The position numbers were made by a program, and so were the translations under genes. 64,000 nt of DNA from a virus. The stretch is taken from positions 1 to 64,000 of IMG/VR virus record IMGVR_UViG_3300035698_016731. One strand, 5' to 3'. Below are positions 51,943 through 60,863 of this stretch, in pieces. Position 1 is the first letter of the stretch. Each line of letters opens with the position of its first letter. The notes under the pieces are model-generated. The model was given only the letters and a program-made list of their open reading frames with translations. It made no database searches and was not told where the DNA came from.

Positions 51943-52298
51943 TATATTTTCTCAGCTATCATTAGAAGATGACTATATCTTCCAACATTGTCTTTCTTTG
52001 CTTCTACTTTTACAATTTCATAATTCTCTAGTTCATTGCTAGGAGTTCGAAATTGAAGAGTCATCCCTTCTTTTATATCAGCATCATACTCTCCAGTAAC
52101 AAACCAAGAGTTTGTTCTATCCAATCCTGCTGAAGTAACTTCTAAGAAACGATATATCTCAGTAGTTCCCATAGTTTTACGACATCTATAATTTCTCTTG
52201 ATAATGTTTTCAAGTTTTTTCAAGCCACCATAGCCATCAGGAACATTCTCCTGAATCATAAGCACTTTAGCTATGTCAGATAATCCACTAGTAAGCAT
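51942..52298 (-). CDS. Head closure protein (probable)
   Basis: A 118-residue beta-barrel-like protein in the position of SPP1 gp16-type head closure (stopper) proteins, between adaptor and gp10-like gene. It has FVTGEYDADIKEG and several beta-strands. The ATG overlaps the adaptor stop by one base. Would seal the filled capsid. Confidence 0.7.
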   Translation of the reverse strand: MLTSGLSDIAKVLMIQENVPDGYGGLKKLENIIKRNYRCRKTMGTTEIYRFLEVTSAGLDRTNSWFVTGEYDADIKEGMTLQFRTPSNELENYEIVKVEAKKDNVGRYSHLLMIAEKI

Positions 52299-52972
52299 TA
52301 AACAGCTCCCATGTCTATAACTTTTACACAGTAAGGTTTTAACAGCAAATCTATTTCAGGATAACCAGTAAGAATAGGAATGCTCTTTCCATAATTTTTG
52401 CTAATCCCTTTTCCAGTTTCATACTCATAATCTGTCCAACGTTCATGTTGCACCATTCGACTTTTCAAATATCCTGGTTTCAGAATATCTCTTACCAGCA
52501 AAACACAGGCTTTCTTTATCGAAACAGGAACTGAGCTATGTCCAAAAGATGCTGTAATTCTGAAATTTTGCTGTCCTAGTGTCCACACACCTCTACTCAA
52601 TACAGCTCTTCTCACCGAACTCCAATATTCAGCTATCTCTATTCGATGTGGGTCACTATCTGGTATAAAATAATCTGTACTAGTAAGAGTAGTTCCATCA
52701 CCCCAATCATCTTCCAAATCATCTCTCTCAACTATTGAAGTAATTGATTGAATTGGTAAACTTACATAAGGATACAACCACATCATACTACTACCAGTTC
52801 CAGAAACATCAAGAACCTTTGCTACACTGTCATTAAAATTATTTTTTGTTTTATCCTCTATAATATCTTCCACATCTGCAATTATAGCTGTAATATCTGA
52901 TGTTTGAAAGTTATCTGGAATTTGAAAAGTCCTTCCAATCCCTTCTATATCATCTCGGTCACAGTAAGCCAT
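52298..52972 (-). CDS. Head-tail adaptor (connector) protein
   Basis: A 224-residue protein: helical N-terminus (CDRDDIEGIGRTF; helix with AIIADVEDIIEDK), strand region and C-terminal helical part, resembling HK97 gp6/SPP1 gp15-type adaptors that dock on the portal. AGAGGAG precedes ATG 52972. The portal and capsid genes that normally precede it are replaced here by an HNH gene and the sugar cassette. Confidence 0.78.
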   Translation of the reverse strand: MAYCDRDDIEGIGRTFQIPDNFQTSDITAIIADVEDIIEDKTKNNFNDSVAKVLDVSGTGSSMMWLYPYVSLPIQSITSIVERDDLEDDWGDGTTLTSTDYFIPDSDPHRIEIAEYWSSVRRAVLSRGVWTLGQQNFRITASFGHSSVPVSIKKACVLLVRDILKPGYLKSRMVQHERWTDYEYETGKGISKNYGKSIPILTGYPEIDLLLKPYCVKVIDMGAV

Positions 52973-53033
52973 GTACTACTCCTCTTTTATCATTCAATCT
53001 TATATTTTATTTTTCATGACTGTCGTTTTAGTT

Positions 53034-53351
53034 TTATATATCTATAAAAGCAACGATTTCTCTAATATTCTTATTATAGTCCTTATAATTATTCATATGG
53101 CCAACATGAAAGTGGCAGTCACCACATAAAGCTACTAAGTTATACATATCTAAGGTTAGAGTAGGGTTTATGTGACGAGGGATTATATGGTGTACTTCTA
53201 TATCCTTCTTATATCCACAAATCCTGCACCACTTTCCAAATCTCTTTAGAAATATTCCACGAGTCTTTTGCCAACGATAATTTAATGTAGCATTATCTGG
53301 AGCAAGAATATTAAGAACATGTCGTTCAATAGTTTTAGTAATAGGAATCAT
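53034..53351 (-). CDS. HNH endonuclease, 105 aa
   Basis: A compact HNH nuclease: CRIC at 42-45, IEVHHIIPRH with paired His near 54-55, and LVALCGDCH completing the zinc site and HNH fold. The short form resembles packaging-associated HNH proteins that cooperate with TerL as well as homing nucleases. It overlaps the epimerase gene by 4 bases; neither role can be chosen from sequence. Confidence 0.83.
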   Translation of the reverse strand: MIPITKTIERHVLNILAPDNATLNYRWQKTRGIFLKRFGKWCRICGYKKDIEVHHIIPRHINPTLTLDMYNLVALCGDCHFHVGHMNNYKDYNKNIREIVAFIDI

Positions 53352-54385
53352 ATCCAGTCTCCTCTTATTCCCAATTTGTCATTAAAGTCAGGATACCAAG
53401 TCTTAGGAGTCTTGTTATTATAAAGCTCTAATCTCTCTTTAGTCCATTCTTGTGCTCCTTGTTTCTTTGCCCATTCAGCCATAATCTCTATGCCCTTATC
53501 AAGTCCAATACTTTCCTTATAGCCTAAAAACTTTTCAGATTTCTTATAAGAACAATAAGCATACTTCACCTCACAAGGTCTATCAGGCAGATACTCTATC
53601 TTCCATCCCTTTACTCCCATAGCCTTGATAACTTTTTCAGCTAAAACATTTACAGTTATATCAACTTTTCCTCCAATATTGATAGTCTCTCCATTAACCT
53701 TATCAGACAAACATTTAACATAACAGCCCAAGCTATCTTCAACATAACTGAAAGCTCTCTTCTGATTTCCATCTCCATAGATATAAATAGGTTCATTTCT
53801 CATAATCCTATTCATAAATATTGCAATTACATTTCTAAACTTATCTCTCAAACATTGATTCTTTCCAAAAACATTGTGAGGTCTAATAATTGTATAATTA
53901 AAATCATGAACTTCAGAAAGTATCTCAGTATTCTGTTCCATGGCTGCTTTAGATACAGCATACACATCATCAGGCTCTCTTCTCATATCCTCTGAGAATG
54001 GAGGAACTTGACTGCCATATACAGCCATACTGCTAAACAAAACCACCTTCTTCAGCTTCTTAGTCTTGATAGCAGATATCAATACATTCATATAAGCATT
54101 AAGATTATCTTCAGTCATTTGTAGAGGAGAAAACTGTGAAGCTCCTTCTCTGGCTGTAGCAGCAAGATGGAATATAACTTCAGGTTCAACATAACGAATA
54201 TAACTTCCAACTTCTTTCTGTCTTTTAAGTTCAACTCTATTAAATTTTTGTTTATATAAATCAATATTCTCCTCATTTCCACCACTCATATTATCAGCAC
54301 CAAACACTTCGTGTCCATCATCACATAACTTGTGAGCCACATGACTTCCCATGAAGCCTGCTGAACCTGTAACAAGAATCTTCAT
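53348..54385 (-). CDS. NAD-dependent sugar epimerase/dehydratase (extended SDR)
   Basis: A 345-residue nucleotide-sugar enzyme. Rossmann motif GSAGFMG (7-13) and catalytic YAVSK (Y142, K146), with SSMAVYG supplying the Ser. Similar to UDP-glucose 4-epimerase/dTDP-glucose dehydratase relatives; the exact substrate cannot be read. It supplies sugar nucleotides for the glycosyltransferases upstream. AGGAGGCG precedes the ATG. Confidence 0.85.
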   Translation of the reverse strand: MKILVTGSAGFMGSHVAHKLCDDGHEVFGADNMSGGNEENIDLYKQKFNRVELKRQKEVGSYIRYVEPEVIFHLAATAREGASQFSPLQMTEDNLNAYMNVLISAIKTKKLKKVVLFSSMAVYGSQVPPFSEDMRREPDDVYAVSKAAMEQNTEILSEVHDFNYTIIRPHNVFGKNQCLRDKFRNVIAIFMNRIMRNEPIYIYGDGNQKRAFSYVEDSLGCYVKCLSDKVNGETINIGGKVDITVNVLAEKVIKAMGVKGWKIEYLPDRPCEVKYAYCSYKKSEKFLGYKESIGLDKGIEIMAEWAKKQGAQEWTKERLELYNNKTPKTWYPDFNDKLGIRGDWI

Positions 54386-54393
54386 ATCGCCTC

Positions 54394-54555
54394 CTATTGG
54401 ATATCTTCTTGGCGAGGCAATGAGCTTTCACCCTTGTCCTCAATAACTTTTTCGCACTCATCACAGAGTTCTTTGTCTTCATCTCCAAAAGAAGCATAGA
54501 AAATCTCACCACAAGATTTACAATTCTTTTCATATCTAACTACCATTGAACACAT
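54394..54555 (-). CDS. Small zinc-ribbon protein, 53 aa
   Basis: A 53-residue frame, ATG 54555 to TAG 54394, behind AAGGAGG. CKSCGEIFY and CDECEK are the two knuckles of a zinc ribbon; the tail is acidic. It lies between a glycosyltransferase and the epimerase. Function unknown. Confidence 0.6.
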   Translation of the reverse strand: MCSMVVRYEKNCKSCGEIFYASFGDEDKELCDECEKVIEDKGESSLPRQEDIQ

Positions 54556-54566
54556 TAAATACCTCC

Positions 54567-55610
54567 TTATTTTCCCTTCTTAATGATGTTAATCATTTTC
54601 TCTAATCTATGTTTTATAGTATGATTGCTGACAGTATAATCATATACCATCTTTGCTTTAAATTTCGTTTCTTCTTCATGATGTAAAGAGTGATACACTA
54701 AAGCCTTTATTTGCTCATAATCAAGGTCGAAGAGATGTGGCAACTTATGAGTATAGTAATGATTATAGTAATATACAGAATGTAATGGAAATAATTCTTC
54801 AAGAGTAGGAACATAGTTTGTAATAAGCAATCTATTACAAGCAGCAAGTTCAAAATTGTGGAAGCTTGTATCATAATGTCCTGTACGATTAAAGGTTATT
54901 CTCCCCTTTTGTATAATTTTTGCATAATCCTTACCAAAGTGATTGCCCTTATAAATACGAACATCAAAATCTTTCGACAATCTATAAAGTAATTCACCTC
55001 TTTCTTGGTATTCATATTCAGACATAAACTTATCAGATTTACTGTTCAAGTCATCTGGAAACTTAGACATAAATCTAAATCCATCTTTATCAACTCTATC
55101 GTGATAAATATACTTCTTATTAATTCCTGGCTCTCCAACAAAAGCAATATCACATTCAGGTTTAACATCCATGTCATAAATTCTATCATTTTCATAACCA
55201 CAAGGAAGCCAAATTGGAGACATACCTCGAATCTGAAAGTGGCAGTTATAATACTTAAAAGAAAGAAATACAAAATCAAAATGTCCATCAAATATTAAAT
55301 CCCTAAAAGGTCTTCCACCCCTGTGAATATCAAATACCCAACAAGCACTTTTAATACCATTAGGACAATTACCTTTAAACCAGAATCCAGGTTCTAGTTG
55401 AAGTATTAAATCAAAATCTCTTCCTGCTTTACCAAGAATTTCATCATAGGTATATGTTTCTGGAAATGATTTTCGAGGTAGAAGTGGTATATCTGCAGTA
55501 TCATATGGTCCACATGTGGTAACAGTATGCCCCATTTTTCTAAATTCTGCAATAGCAACTTGAGAAGCACACCAGTTTACTTTCTCTCCAGTGCATGCTA
55601 AAATTTTCAT
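54567..55610 (-). CDS. CgeB-like glycosyltransferase
   Basis: A 347-residue GT-B-type protein: MKILACTGEK strand start, GYENDRIYD region, VGEPGINKK near the domain link and a C-terminal FHNFELAACNRLLIT sugar-nucleotide region, similar to the CgeB family. Start ATG 55610 has GGAGG before it; the in-frame ATG 24 bases earlier lacks one. Likely adds sugar to phage DNA or virion protein, or alters host surface glycan. Confidence 0.75.
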   Translation of the reverse strand: MKILACTGEKVNWCASQVAIAEFRKMGHTVTTCGPYDTADIPLLPRKSFPETYTYDEILGKAGRDFDLILQLEPGFWFKGNCPNGIKSACWVFDIHRGGRPFRDLIFDGHFDFVFLSFKYYNCHFQIRGMSPIWLPCGYENDRIYDMDVKPECDIAFVGEPGINKKYIYHDRVDKDGFRFMSKFPDDLNSKSDKFMSEYEYQERGELLYRLSKDFDVRIYKGNHFGKDYAKIIQKGRITFNRTGHYDTSFHNFELAACNRLLITNYVPTLEELFPLHSVYYYNHYYTHKLPHLFDLDYEQIKALVYHSLHHEEETKFKAKMVYDYTVSNHTIKHRLEKMINIIKKGK

Positions 55611-55612
55611 TT

Positions 55613-56863
55613 TTATCCTCCCCATCCTATACATTCTCTAAGCAGAACTCTACATCTTTCTTCATACGTTTGCTTCGTGTCTCGTATCCAGTTGTAAGCA
55701 GCGTTCTGTATCCTCTCCATATCCTTTGGCTGAGATATAAGTTTCATTATTTTATTTACAATAATGTCATAATCCAAATCAAAGTTAATATTGAAAGGAT
55801 GATAGAACTTGTTATATTCTACATGAGTAACACCAGGTTCACCAAGTATTTCTCTTTGACCTACGAAAATGTGGTCAGTAAATAAAAGTCTTCCACAAGA
55901 CATAGCTTCTGTTGTTCTCATATTTACATCAAAATTTATAGAACTGTTTATTACAATCTTTCCCTTACAAAGCATTTCAGAATATTGAGGAGGATTGATA
56001 TTTCCTTGAAGCACTTTGAATTTCTTACCTAACAATTTAGAAAACTTCAATCGACAGAACATTTCAGCTCTATGATGATACTCTCCAAATCTGTGGTCTT
56101 GAGGACACCCTACTTGGAACAATGGATATTCAGGCTCTTCTCTTACTACTTGTCCATATTTGGTTTTGTGAATTACTTTAGACCATTTATAATCCATTTC
56201 AAAATCATCATGCTGTGGACACCCTTTAAGAATCTCTATCCCTGCTGCTCCCATAAAAACAATATCATACTTCTCATAATCTTGAGTTTCAGGGTATCGT
56301 TTATGGATGTCTGGGTCTGCTGCTGTAGGACTCCAAATTACTTTCTTTGGAGGATTGTAGATGACTTTCTTATCCCACATATTTATTACATGAGTTGTTT
56401 CAAATACTTCTTTATGATACAAATTGGCTATAGAAAGAAAATCCATTTTCCCCATTGCCATTGTCCACATGGTATTTCTTGGGCAACGATGAGTATCAAT
56501 TGTATGATAACAAACAGGAATATCTGGTTTCCAACCATCATCTCCAACAATAGGATATAAATTCGGTTCACTAAATACCAACAAATCAAAATTCGTATCA
56601 TAGCCTTTGCTCCGAATAATATCAAACAGCTCTGTATAAGTATAAAGTTCTGGGTGCTTTTTATAAGGAAGCTCTACATCATGAGTAAATCTTGTTCCAT
56701 GCTTCCTTTGTAAATCCCAACTCAATCCATCAGTACCTTCTGGACCAATACTTACAACATTTTCCCTACCCAAAACTTTACGGAAATTTCTCAGATAGTG
56801 CATACCAGTAGTTGGGGGACTATGTAGTACACCAAATAAGATATAAGGTTTTCCATTTTTCAT
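55613..56863 (-). CDS. CgeB-like glycosyltransferase 2
   Basis: A 416-residue GT-B-type enzyme and relative of the preceding gene product. It has an N-terminal strand (YILFGVLHSPPTTGMH), a His/Asp-rich middle and the C-terminal CgeB-like block NMRTTEAMSCGRLLFTD with a conserved Glu. It overlaps the methyltransferase gene by 4 bases. Probably acts on the same acceptor as its neighbour. Confidence 0.76.
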   Translation of the reverse strand: MKNGKPYILFGVLHSPPTTGMHYLRNFRKVLGRENVVSIGPEGTDGLSWDLQRKHGTRFTHDVELPYKKHPELYTYTELFDIIRSKGYDTNFDLLVFSEPNLYPIVGDDGWKPDIPVCYHTIDTHRCPRNTMWTMAMGKMDFLSIANLYHKEVFETTHVINMWDKKVIYNPPKKVIWSPTAADPDIHKRYPETQDYEKYDIVFMGAAGIEILKGCPQHDDFEMDYKWSKVIHKTKYGQVVREEPEYPLFQVGCPQDHRFGEYHHRAEMFCRLKFSKLLGKKFKVLQGNINPPQYSEMLCKGKIVINSSINFDVNMRTTEAMSCGRLLFTDHIFVGQREILGEPGVTHVEYNKFYHPFNINFDLDYDIIVNKIMKLISQPKDMERIQNAAYNWIRDTKQTYEERCRVLLRECIGWGG

Positions 56864-57876
56864 ATGTCATACTCTCCTTTTAAGATTTCTGTCCAATTTA
56901 TTGAATTATCAGTTTCGTAAGGTACATTGCCTCCTTTATAAATTATATCATAAAGTCTACTACAAAAAACAGATACATCCTCTCCATTCTTGTGCATAGT
57001 TTGAATATCTATCAGTCTACGATACATACTTGCCCCTCTCCATGTTTCTATAACTTTGCTCCTACCTGGAAAAACTAAATTTGGGAAAGTAAAAGGTTTT
57101 GGTTCTCTTTTTTCAAAGACTTTAAACTTCGCTTTATCAACTGAAAAAAGTCCAATAGATTCCAAATTTCTAAGATAATAATACAATCCTTGCCAAATAT
57201 TATTTTTCTTCAAATGAAGTGGGTCATGTCCATCCATATCATCAAAGAATGTATCCAAAAAAATACGACTGCCTTCTTTTAAATGTTCAGCAAAATGTTT
57301 TGCTACTTCTATTGGCTCCCAACAATGTTCCAATACTTGACTACAGATAATGTAATCATAAGTTTCTGTTAAATCTTTTTCGGTTACTATATCAACAAAC
57401 TTGACTCCTATTTCATATTTCTTGCAGATATACTGAAAATACTTAAAAGTAGGAGTAGGAAGGTCAGCAAAAGTAACATCATCATATCCTGCAAAGTATA
57501 AAGCCATAGCATTTGCACTATGCCCAAATCCATAGTCAATTATCTTAGCTTTTTTATTATTCTTCAATAAATGAAGTCCAAGAAATACAGATAGATTCTG
57601 TTTCTGTTCTAATAAAGATTTAGCATGGTTAAAAAAACCTTTATTATATAATCTGTTCTGTAACATCCATCCCATATCAGCATACATGGATTTGACTTGT
57701 TCTTGAGTAGAGGGAGCTATTTTATCATATACTTTCCTATGAACATCCGTACTTACACTTTTCATATCATCATTATATTTTTCGGTTAAATCTTTTAAAG
57801 ACTCCCCAAAAAACTCCTCAAAGTCTTTACTAAGGTCACTTGGTATTCTTTTCAATATTTCATCTGCTCTGTTCAT
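56860..57876 (-). CDS. SAM-dependent methyltransferase
   Basis: A 338-residue protein with a helical N-terminal domain and a class I methyltransferase core: IIDYGFGHSANAM (SAM loop), FADLP (acidic loop), CSQVLEHCWEP (motif IV-like). GGAGGGAG before ATG 57876 decides the start over ATG 57894. Sits between glycosyltransferases, so sugar or glycan methylation is likely. Confidence 0.8.
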   Translation of the reverse strand: MNRADEILKRIPSDLSKDFEEFFGESLKDLTEKYNDDMKSVSTDVHRKVYDKIAPSTQEQVKSMYADMGWMLQNRLYNKGFFNHAKSLLEQKQNLSVFLGLHLLKNNKKAKIIDYGFGHSANAMALYFAGYDDVTFADLPTPTFKYFQYICKKYEIGVKFVDIVTEKDLTETYDYIICSQVLEHCWEPIEVAKHFAEHLKEGSRIFLDTFFDDMDGHDPLHLKKNNIWQGLYYYLRNLESIGLFSVDKAKFKVFEKREPKPFTFPNLVFPGRSKVIETWRGASMYRRLIDIQTMHKNGEDVSVFCSRLYDIIYKGGNVPYETDNSINWTEILKGEYDI

Positions 57877-57903
57877 AATAATAGCTCCCTCCATTAAATT
57901 AAA

Positions 57904-58314
57904 TTATTTCATTCCCCACTTAATCTTTCTCCAAATAAACTCATTCCAAATATAGATAACATGCTTAATACCTATATAAGTGAGAGTAATAGCTGTCATT
58001 TGTTTTCCACTTCCTGTAATCAAATAAGTTATTAGTCCAAGAATTATATTTCCACAAAGAGTTTCATAAGTAAACATTTTACAAATAGACAATCTTAATG
58101 GACTTATTATTCTCTTATCTGAAAGATACCATAACCATATTCTTTCATGAAAGTAAAACACTACTAAGAATACACCATGATGAATAAAAGTTATCAATCC
58201 AGTTTGTACCCAATGGTGTGTATAAGCAAAAGTTACAGCTCCTAATATAATAACACCAACAATTCGCCATATAAAACTCTTCAATGCACTTCTAGTTTTT
58301 ATTTCAGTTTCCAT
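57904..58314 (-). CDS. DUF2061-type membrane protein, 136 aa
   Basis: A 136-residue protein with a tandem DUF2061-like pattern: SFIWRIVG, a hydrophobic helix and YFHERIW, then a second weaker copy. Four transmembrane segments are visible. GGAGG before ATG 58314 sets the start. DUF2061 proteins are bacterial membrane proteins of unknown role often near sulfate or sugar genes; occurrence in phages is unusual. Confidence 0.72.
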   Translation of the reverse strand: METEIKTRSALKSFIWRIVGVIILGAVTFAYTHHWVQTGLITFIHHGVFLVVFYFHERIWLWYLSDKRIISPLRLSICKMFTYETLCGNIILGLITYLITGSGKQMTAITLTYIGIKHVIYIWNEFIWRKIKWGMK

Positions 58315-58454
58315 TTTAATCCTCCAGTTACTTCTACAATTTCCCATCCATTATGTGGGTCACTATCTGCTGATAGACTAAACTCACTCGGTTTTGTAGT
58401 TACACAACCATTAAGTGCTATGAGAACTACCATCATCATAAACAACCTTTTCAT
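58299..58454 (-). CDS. Putative small lipoprotein, 51 aa
   Basis: A 51-residue frame, ATG 58454 to TAA 58299, behind AAGGAAGGGAAAG. A KR start, hydrophobic stretch and lipobox ALNGC (Cys 17) predict a lipoprotein. It overlaps the end of the cytidylyltransferase gene and the start of the DUF2061 gene in other frames. Third small lipoprotein of the window. Confidence 0.6.
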   Translation of the reverse strand: MKRLFMMMVVLIALNGCVTTKPSEFSLSADSDPHNGWEIVEVTGGLKWKLK

Positions 58455-58872
58455 CTTTCCCTTCCTTTATCTTGTTCTTTATATCAGTTGAACTTTGATA
58501 AGGATAATATGGAAGTACAATCACTTTTCCTCCCCATGTTGAAACAACTTTTCTCATATTATCAATATCTTTTTCCTTATGGCTTTCAGATTCCATAAGA
58601 ATATCAGGTTTGATATTGATAATATTTTCATATGGAGAGTATTCATTTTGAGGAATTGCTACGTCAACATATCTAATAGCCTCTGCTATTTGTAGCCGTT
58701 CTTCAAAAGAAATAATTGGTTTTGGTTTCTTTTCCATACAAGCCTCATCCGTCAATACACCAACAACTAACTGCCCTCCTTCACCAGCTAATGCTTTAGA
58801 ATTTTTCATCATTAATAAATGTCCTTTATGAACAACATCCAATACATAATAACTATAGACTATTTTACTCAT
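58411..58872 (-). CDS. Cytidylyltransferase-like nucleotidyltransferase
   Basis: A 153-residue protein of the TagD/RfaE-C type. HKGH (15-18) is the HxGH nucleotide-binding motif, and FEERLQIAEAIRYVD resembles the TagD helix. It would transfer CMP or AMP to a sugar- or polyol-phosphate, activating a building block for the glycan cassette. The catalytic ISSTxI motif is replaced by QSSTDIK near the end. Confidence 0.82.
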   Translation of the reverse strand: MSKIVYSYYVLDVVHKGHLLMMKNSKALAGEGGQLVVGVLTDEACMEKKPKPIISFEERLQIAEAIRYVDVAIPQNEYSPYENIINIKPDILMESESHKEKDIDNMRKVVSTWGGKVIVLPYYPYQSSTDIKNKIKEGKDEKVVYDDGSSHST

Positions 58873-59138
58873 GTTTTCACCTCATCCTCACCATAAAATC
58901 TTAATTCACTTCTCCTATTATCTTTAGGTACACCTGCTAAACTTCTATCAATTTTTATAGTTACAATAACTTTATCAAGTTTAGGACAATCATTTTCTAT
59001 ATAATGGCGAAGTAAATCCATTATTTTATTGTTTAATTTTGCAGTATGTTTTATAATAATGGCTTCATTATCTATACCACATCTTCTAAAATGACCATGT
59101 GCATAACACTTATCACAACTTTCACATATATTATTCAT
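58869..59138 (-). CDS. Small Cys-rich hypothetical protein, 89 aa
   Basis: An 89-residue protein with a Cys cluster at the start (CESCDKCYAHGHFRRC), perhaps a zinc or Fe-S knuckle, then a helical and basic part. GGGAAGGTG favours ATG 59138 over an in-frame TTG. Overlaps the next gene by 4 bases. Function unknown. Confidence 0.6.
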   Translation of the reverse strand: MNNICESCDKCYAHGHFRRCGIDNEAIIIKHTAKLNNKIMDLLRHYIENDCPKLDKVIVTIKIDRSLAGVPKDNRRSELRFYGEDEVKT

Positions 59139-59139
59139 T

Positions 59140-59922
59140 TTACACCTTCCCAATTAAATAAATCATTCTCTTTTTATCATAGGTACAAGCACTTTCTTCA
59201 TAATCTCCATAACAATCTATAGTTTTTAATCCTGCTTTATCAATCATAAGTTCCATTTCACTCTTACTTACATATCTTACTTCATTCTTTCTTATGGTTA
59301 CTGTTTCTATATTATCTGTCTGTTTATCTTTTATAATATAAACGTAAGTAAGGTAATTAATCTGTGTATCAAAATTTGTTACAATCTTTTTATATCTATC
59401 TACTTTATATCCATTAATAATCTTATCTTTATAGTCTTCCACTAATACATCTTTATACTTTACAAGGTCTTCATATTTCTGACGAAAGCAATCTATTATC
59501 ATTATACCATCATCAGCTAACCAGTTTCTTGCTCTTCGTAAAAATAACTGCTGTTCGTACAAAGAAGTAAAATGATAGAACACATCAAAAGCTAAAATAA
59601 TAAGTTTAAAAGGTTCTATACCAATTACTGGAGAAAAGTTTGTTCCATTACAAACATGAGCATGACACACACCTCCAACATCAGGTTGGTATTCAGATAT
59701 TTTTCTTTTTAATTTCTTTATCATTTCTCCTGAAACATCTACAGCCACAACTTCATGTCCTTCATTTAGTAAAGGCAGAGTAACCCTTCCAGTACCACAG
59801 CCCATATCTAATATAGGACTTCGAGCATGTTTCAGATAAAGAGCAATATCACCTTTCTTACTATCACTCTCTCCCATATCCTTATCATAAACATTTGCAA
59901 AGTCATCGTAGTATGCTTTCAT
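59140..59922 (-). CDS. SAM-dependent methyltransferase
   Basis: A 260-residue class I methyltransferase: YYDDFANVYD start, ILDMGCGTGRVTLPLL SAM loop, VVAVDVS acidic loop and LIILAFDVFYHF motif IV region. GAGGAG before ATG 59922 decides the start over the in-frame ATG at 59955. Small-molecule or sugar methyltransferase likely from fold and neighbours. Confidence 0.83.
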   Translation of the reverse strand: MKAYYDDFANVYDKDMGESDSKKGDIALYLKHARSPILDMGCGTGRVTLPLLNEGHEVVAVDVSGEMIKKLKRKISEYQPDVGGVCHAHVCNGTNFSPVIGIEPFKLIILAFDVFYHFTSLYEQQLFLRRARNWLADDGIMIIDCFRQKYEDLVKYKDVLVEDYKDKIINGYKVDRYKKIVTNFDTQINYLTYVYIIKDKQTDNIETVTIRKNEVRYVSKSEMELMIDKAGLKTIDCYGDYEESACTYDKKRMIYLIGKV

Positions 59923-60863
59923 TCTTTTATCTCCTCTCTTAACCAGAAATCCCAAGGTCTAAATTTTCCAATATCTTTTATTCCTGCTTCCTTACATTTA
60001 TCACAAAGCCAATATCCTCTTTTCCAAACTTCGGTACATTTTGCATATTCTTCTTTATCAGGAGTAGTACTGAAACCCTTTTCACCCTTTCCACATCCAA
60101 GACATAACTTCCAACCTTCATTCAATGCCCACCTAGTACCTTTTAAATTATTTACAGGAGAACACATTTGGTCTTGATTTCCTGTTGCCCCAAAATGATA
60201 GACAGCAGACTGGAAACCTTGCTTACATTCAAATCCTTCTAATGGAGGTAAATTCCCGCCAAACTTCTCTGTCCCATAAGTCTGTCTAGCCTCAAGTTGC
60301 CTTTCATGTCCCCACCCATGAGTACAATGAAAAGTATAACCATAGTATTTAAAAAAGTTTTCTCTGTGATGTACTAATGGATATCCTATTTGCCAATGGT
60401 CAGGTTGATGTTTATGTTCTTCTATTAGTTTCAAAACTTCTTCTTCTTTAAAAGTTTCAAGTTTTCCAAATTCATAGACATATTCATGACCTGTATTACA
60501 TTCATATCGAAACAGATTTCCAAAACAAGCTGGGTGCATAAAGTCCATTATTGCTTTATCCCAATTTGGACCAAACCATACGTCATCATTACAGATACTT
60601 ACATATTCTCCATGTGCTTTCCATGCTCCATAATCACAACACAAATCATATTGTCCAAATGCTGTTGGATAATAACTAAAAATATCTCCTTTTACTAATC
60701 TATCATCTAAAACTTTTATAGTCTGCCAACTAGGAAAATCACTTACAATTATCAACTCGTTGTCGTAATACGAATTCTTTTCCAAACTAGCTAAACAAAG
60801 TTCTAACCATTCACTTGCCCATCTAGTTACAATTATAACACTAAGATTTGATTTTGGTTTCAT
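59919..60863 (-). CDS. Family 2-type glycosyltransferase with zinc-knuckle tail
   Basis: A 314-residue protein: GT-A start SVIIVTRWASEWL, NDDVWFG as the DxD metal site (near residue 96), and a C-terminal region with CLGC and CDKC cysteine pairs, an added zinc knuckle. Overlaps the epimerase gene by 23 bases. Acceptor unknown. Confidence 0.78.
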   Translation of the reverse strand: MKPKSNLSVIIVTRWASEWLELCLASLEKNSYYDNELIIVSDFPSWQTIKVLDDRLVKGDIFSYYPTAFGQYDLCCDYGAWKAHGEYVSICNDDVWFGPNWDKAIMDFMHPACFGNLFRYECNTGHEYVYEFGKLETFKEEEVLKLIEEHKHQPDHWQIGYPLVHHRENFFKYYGYTFHCTHGWGHERQLEARQTYGTEKFGGNLPPLEGFECKQGFQSAVYHFGATGNQDQMCSPVNNLKGTRWALNEGWKLCLGCGKGEKGFSTTPDKEEYAKCTEVWKRGYWLCDKCKEAGIKDIGKFRPWDFWLREEIKE

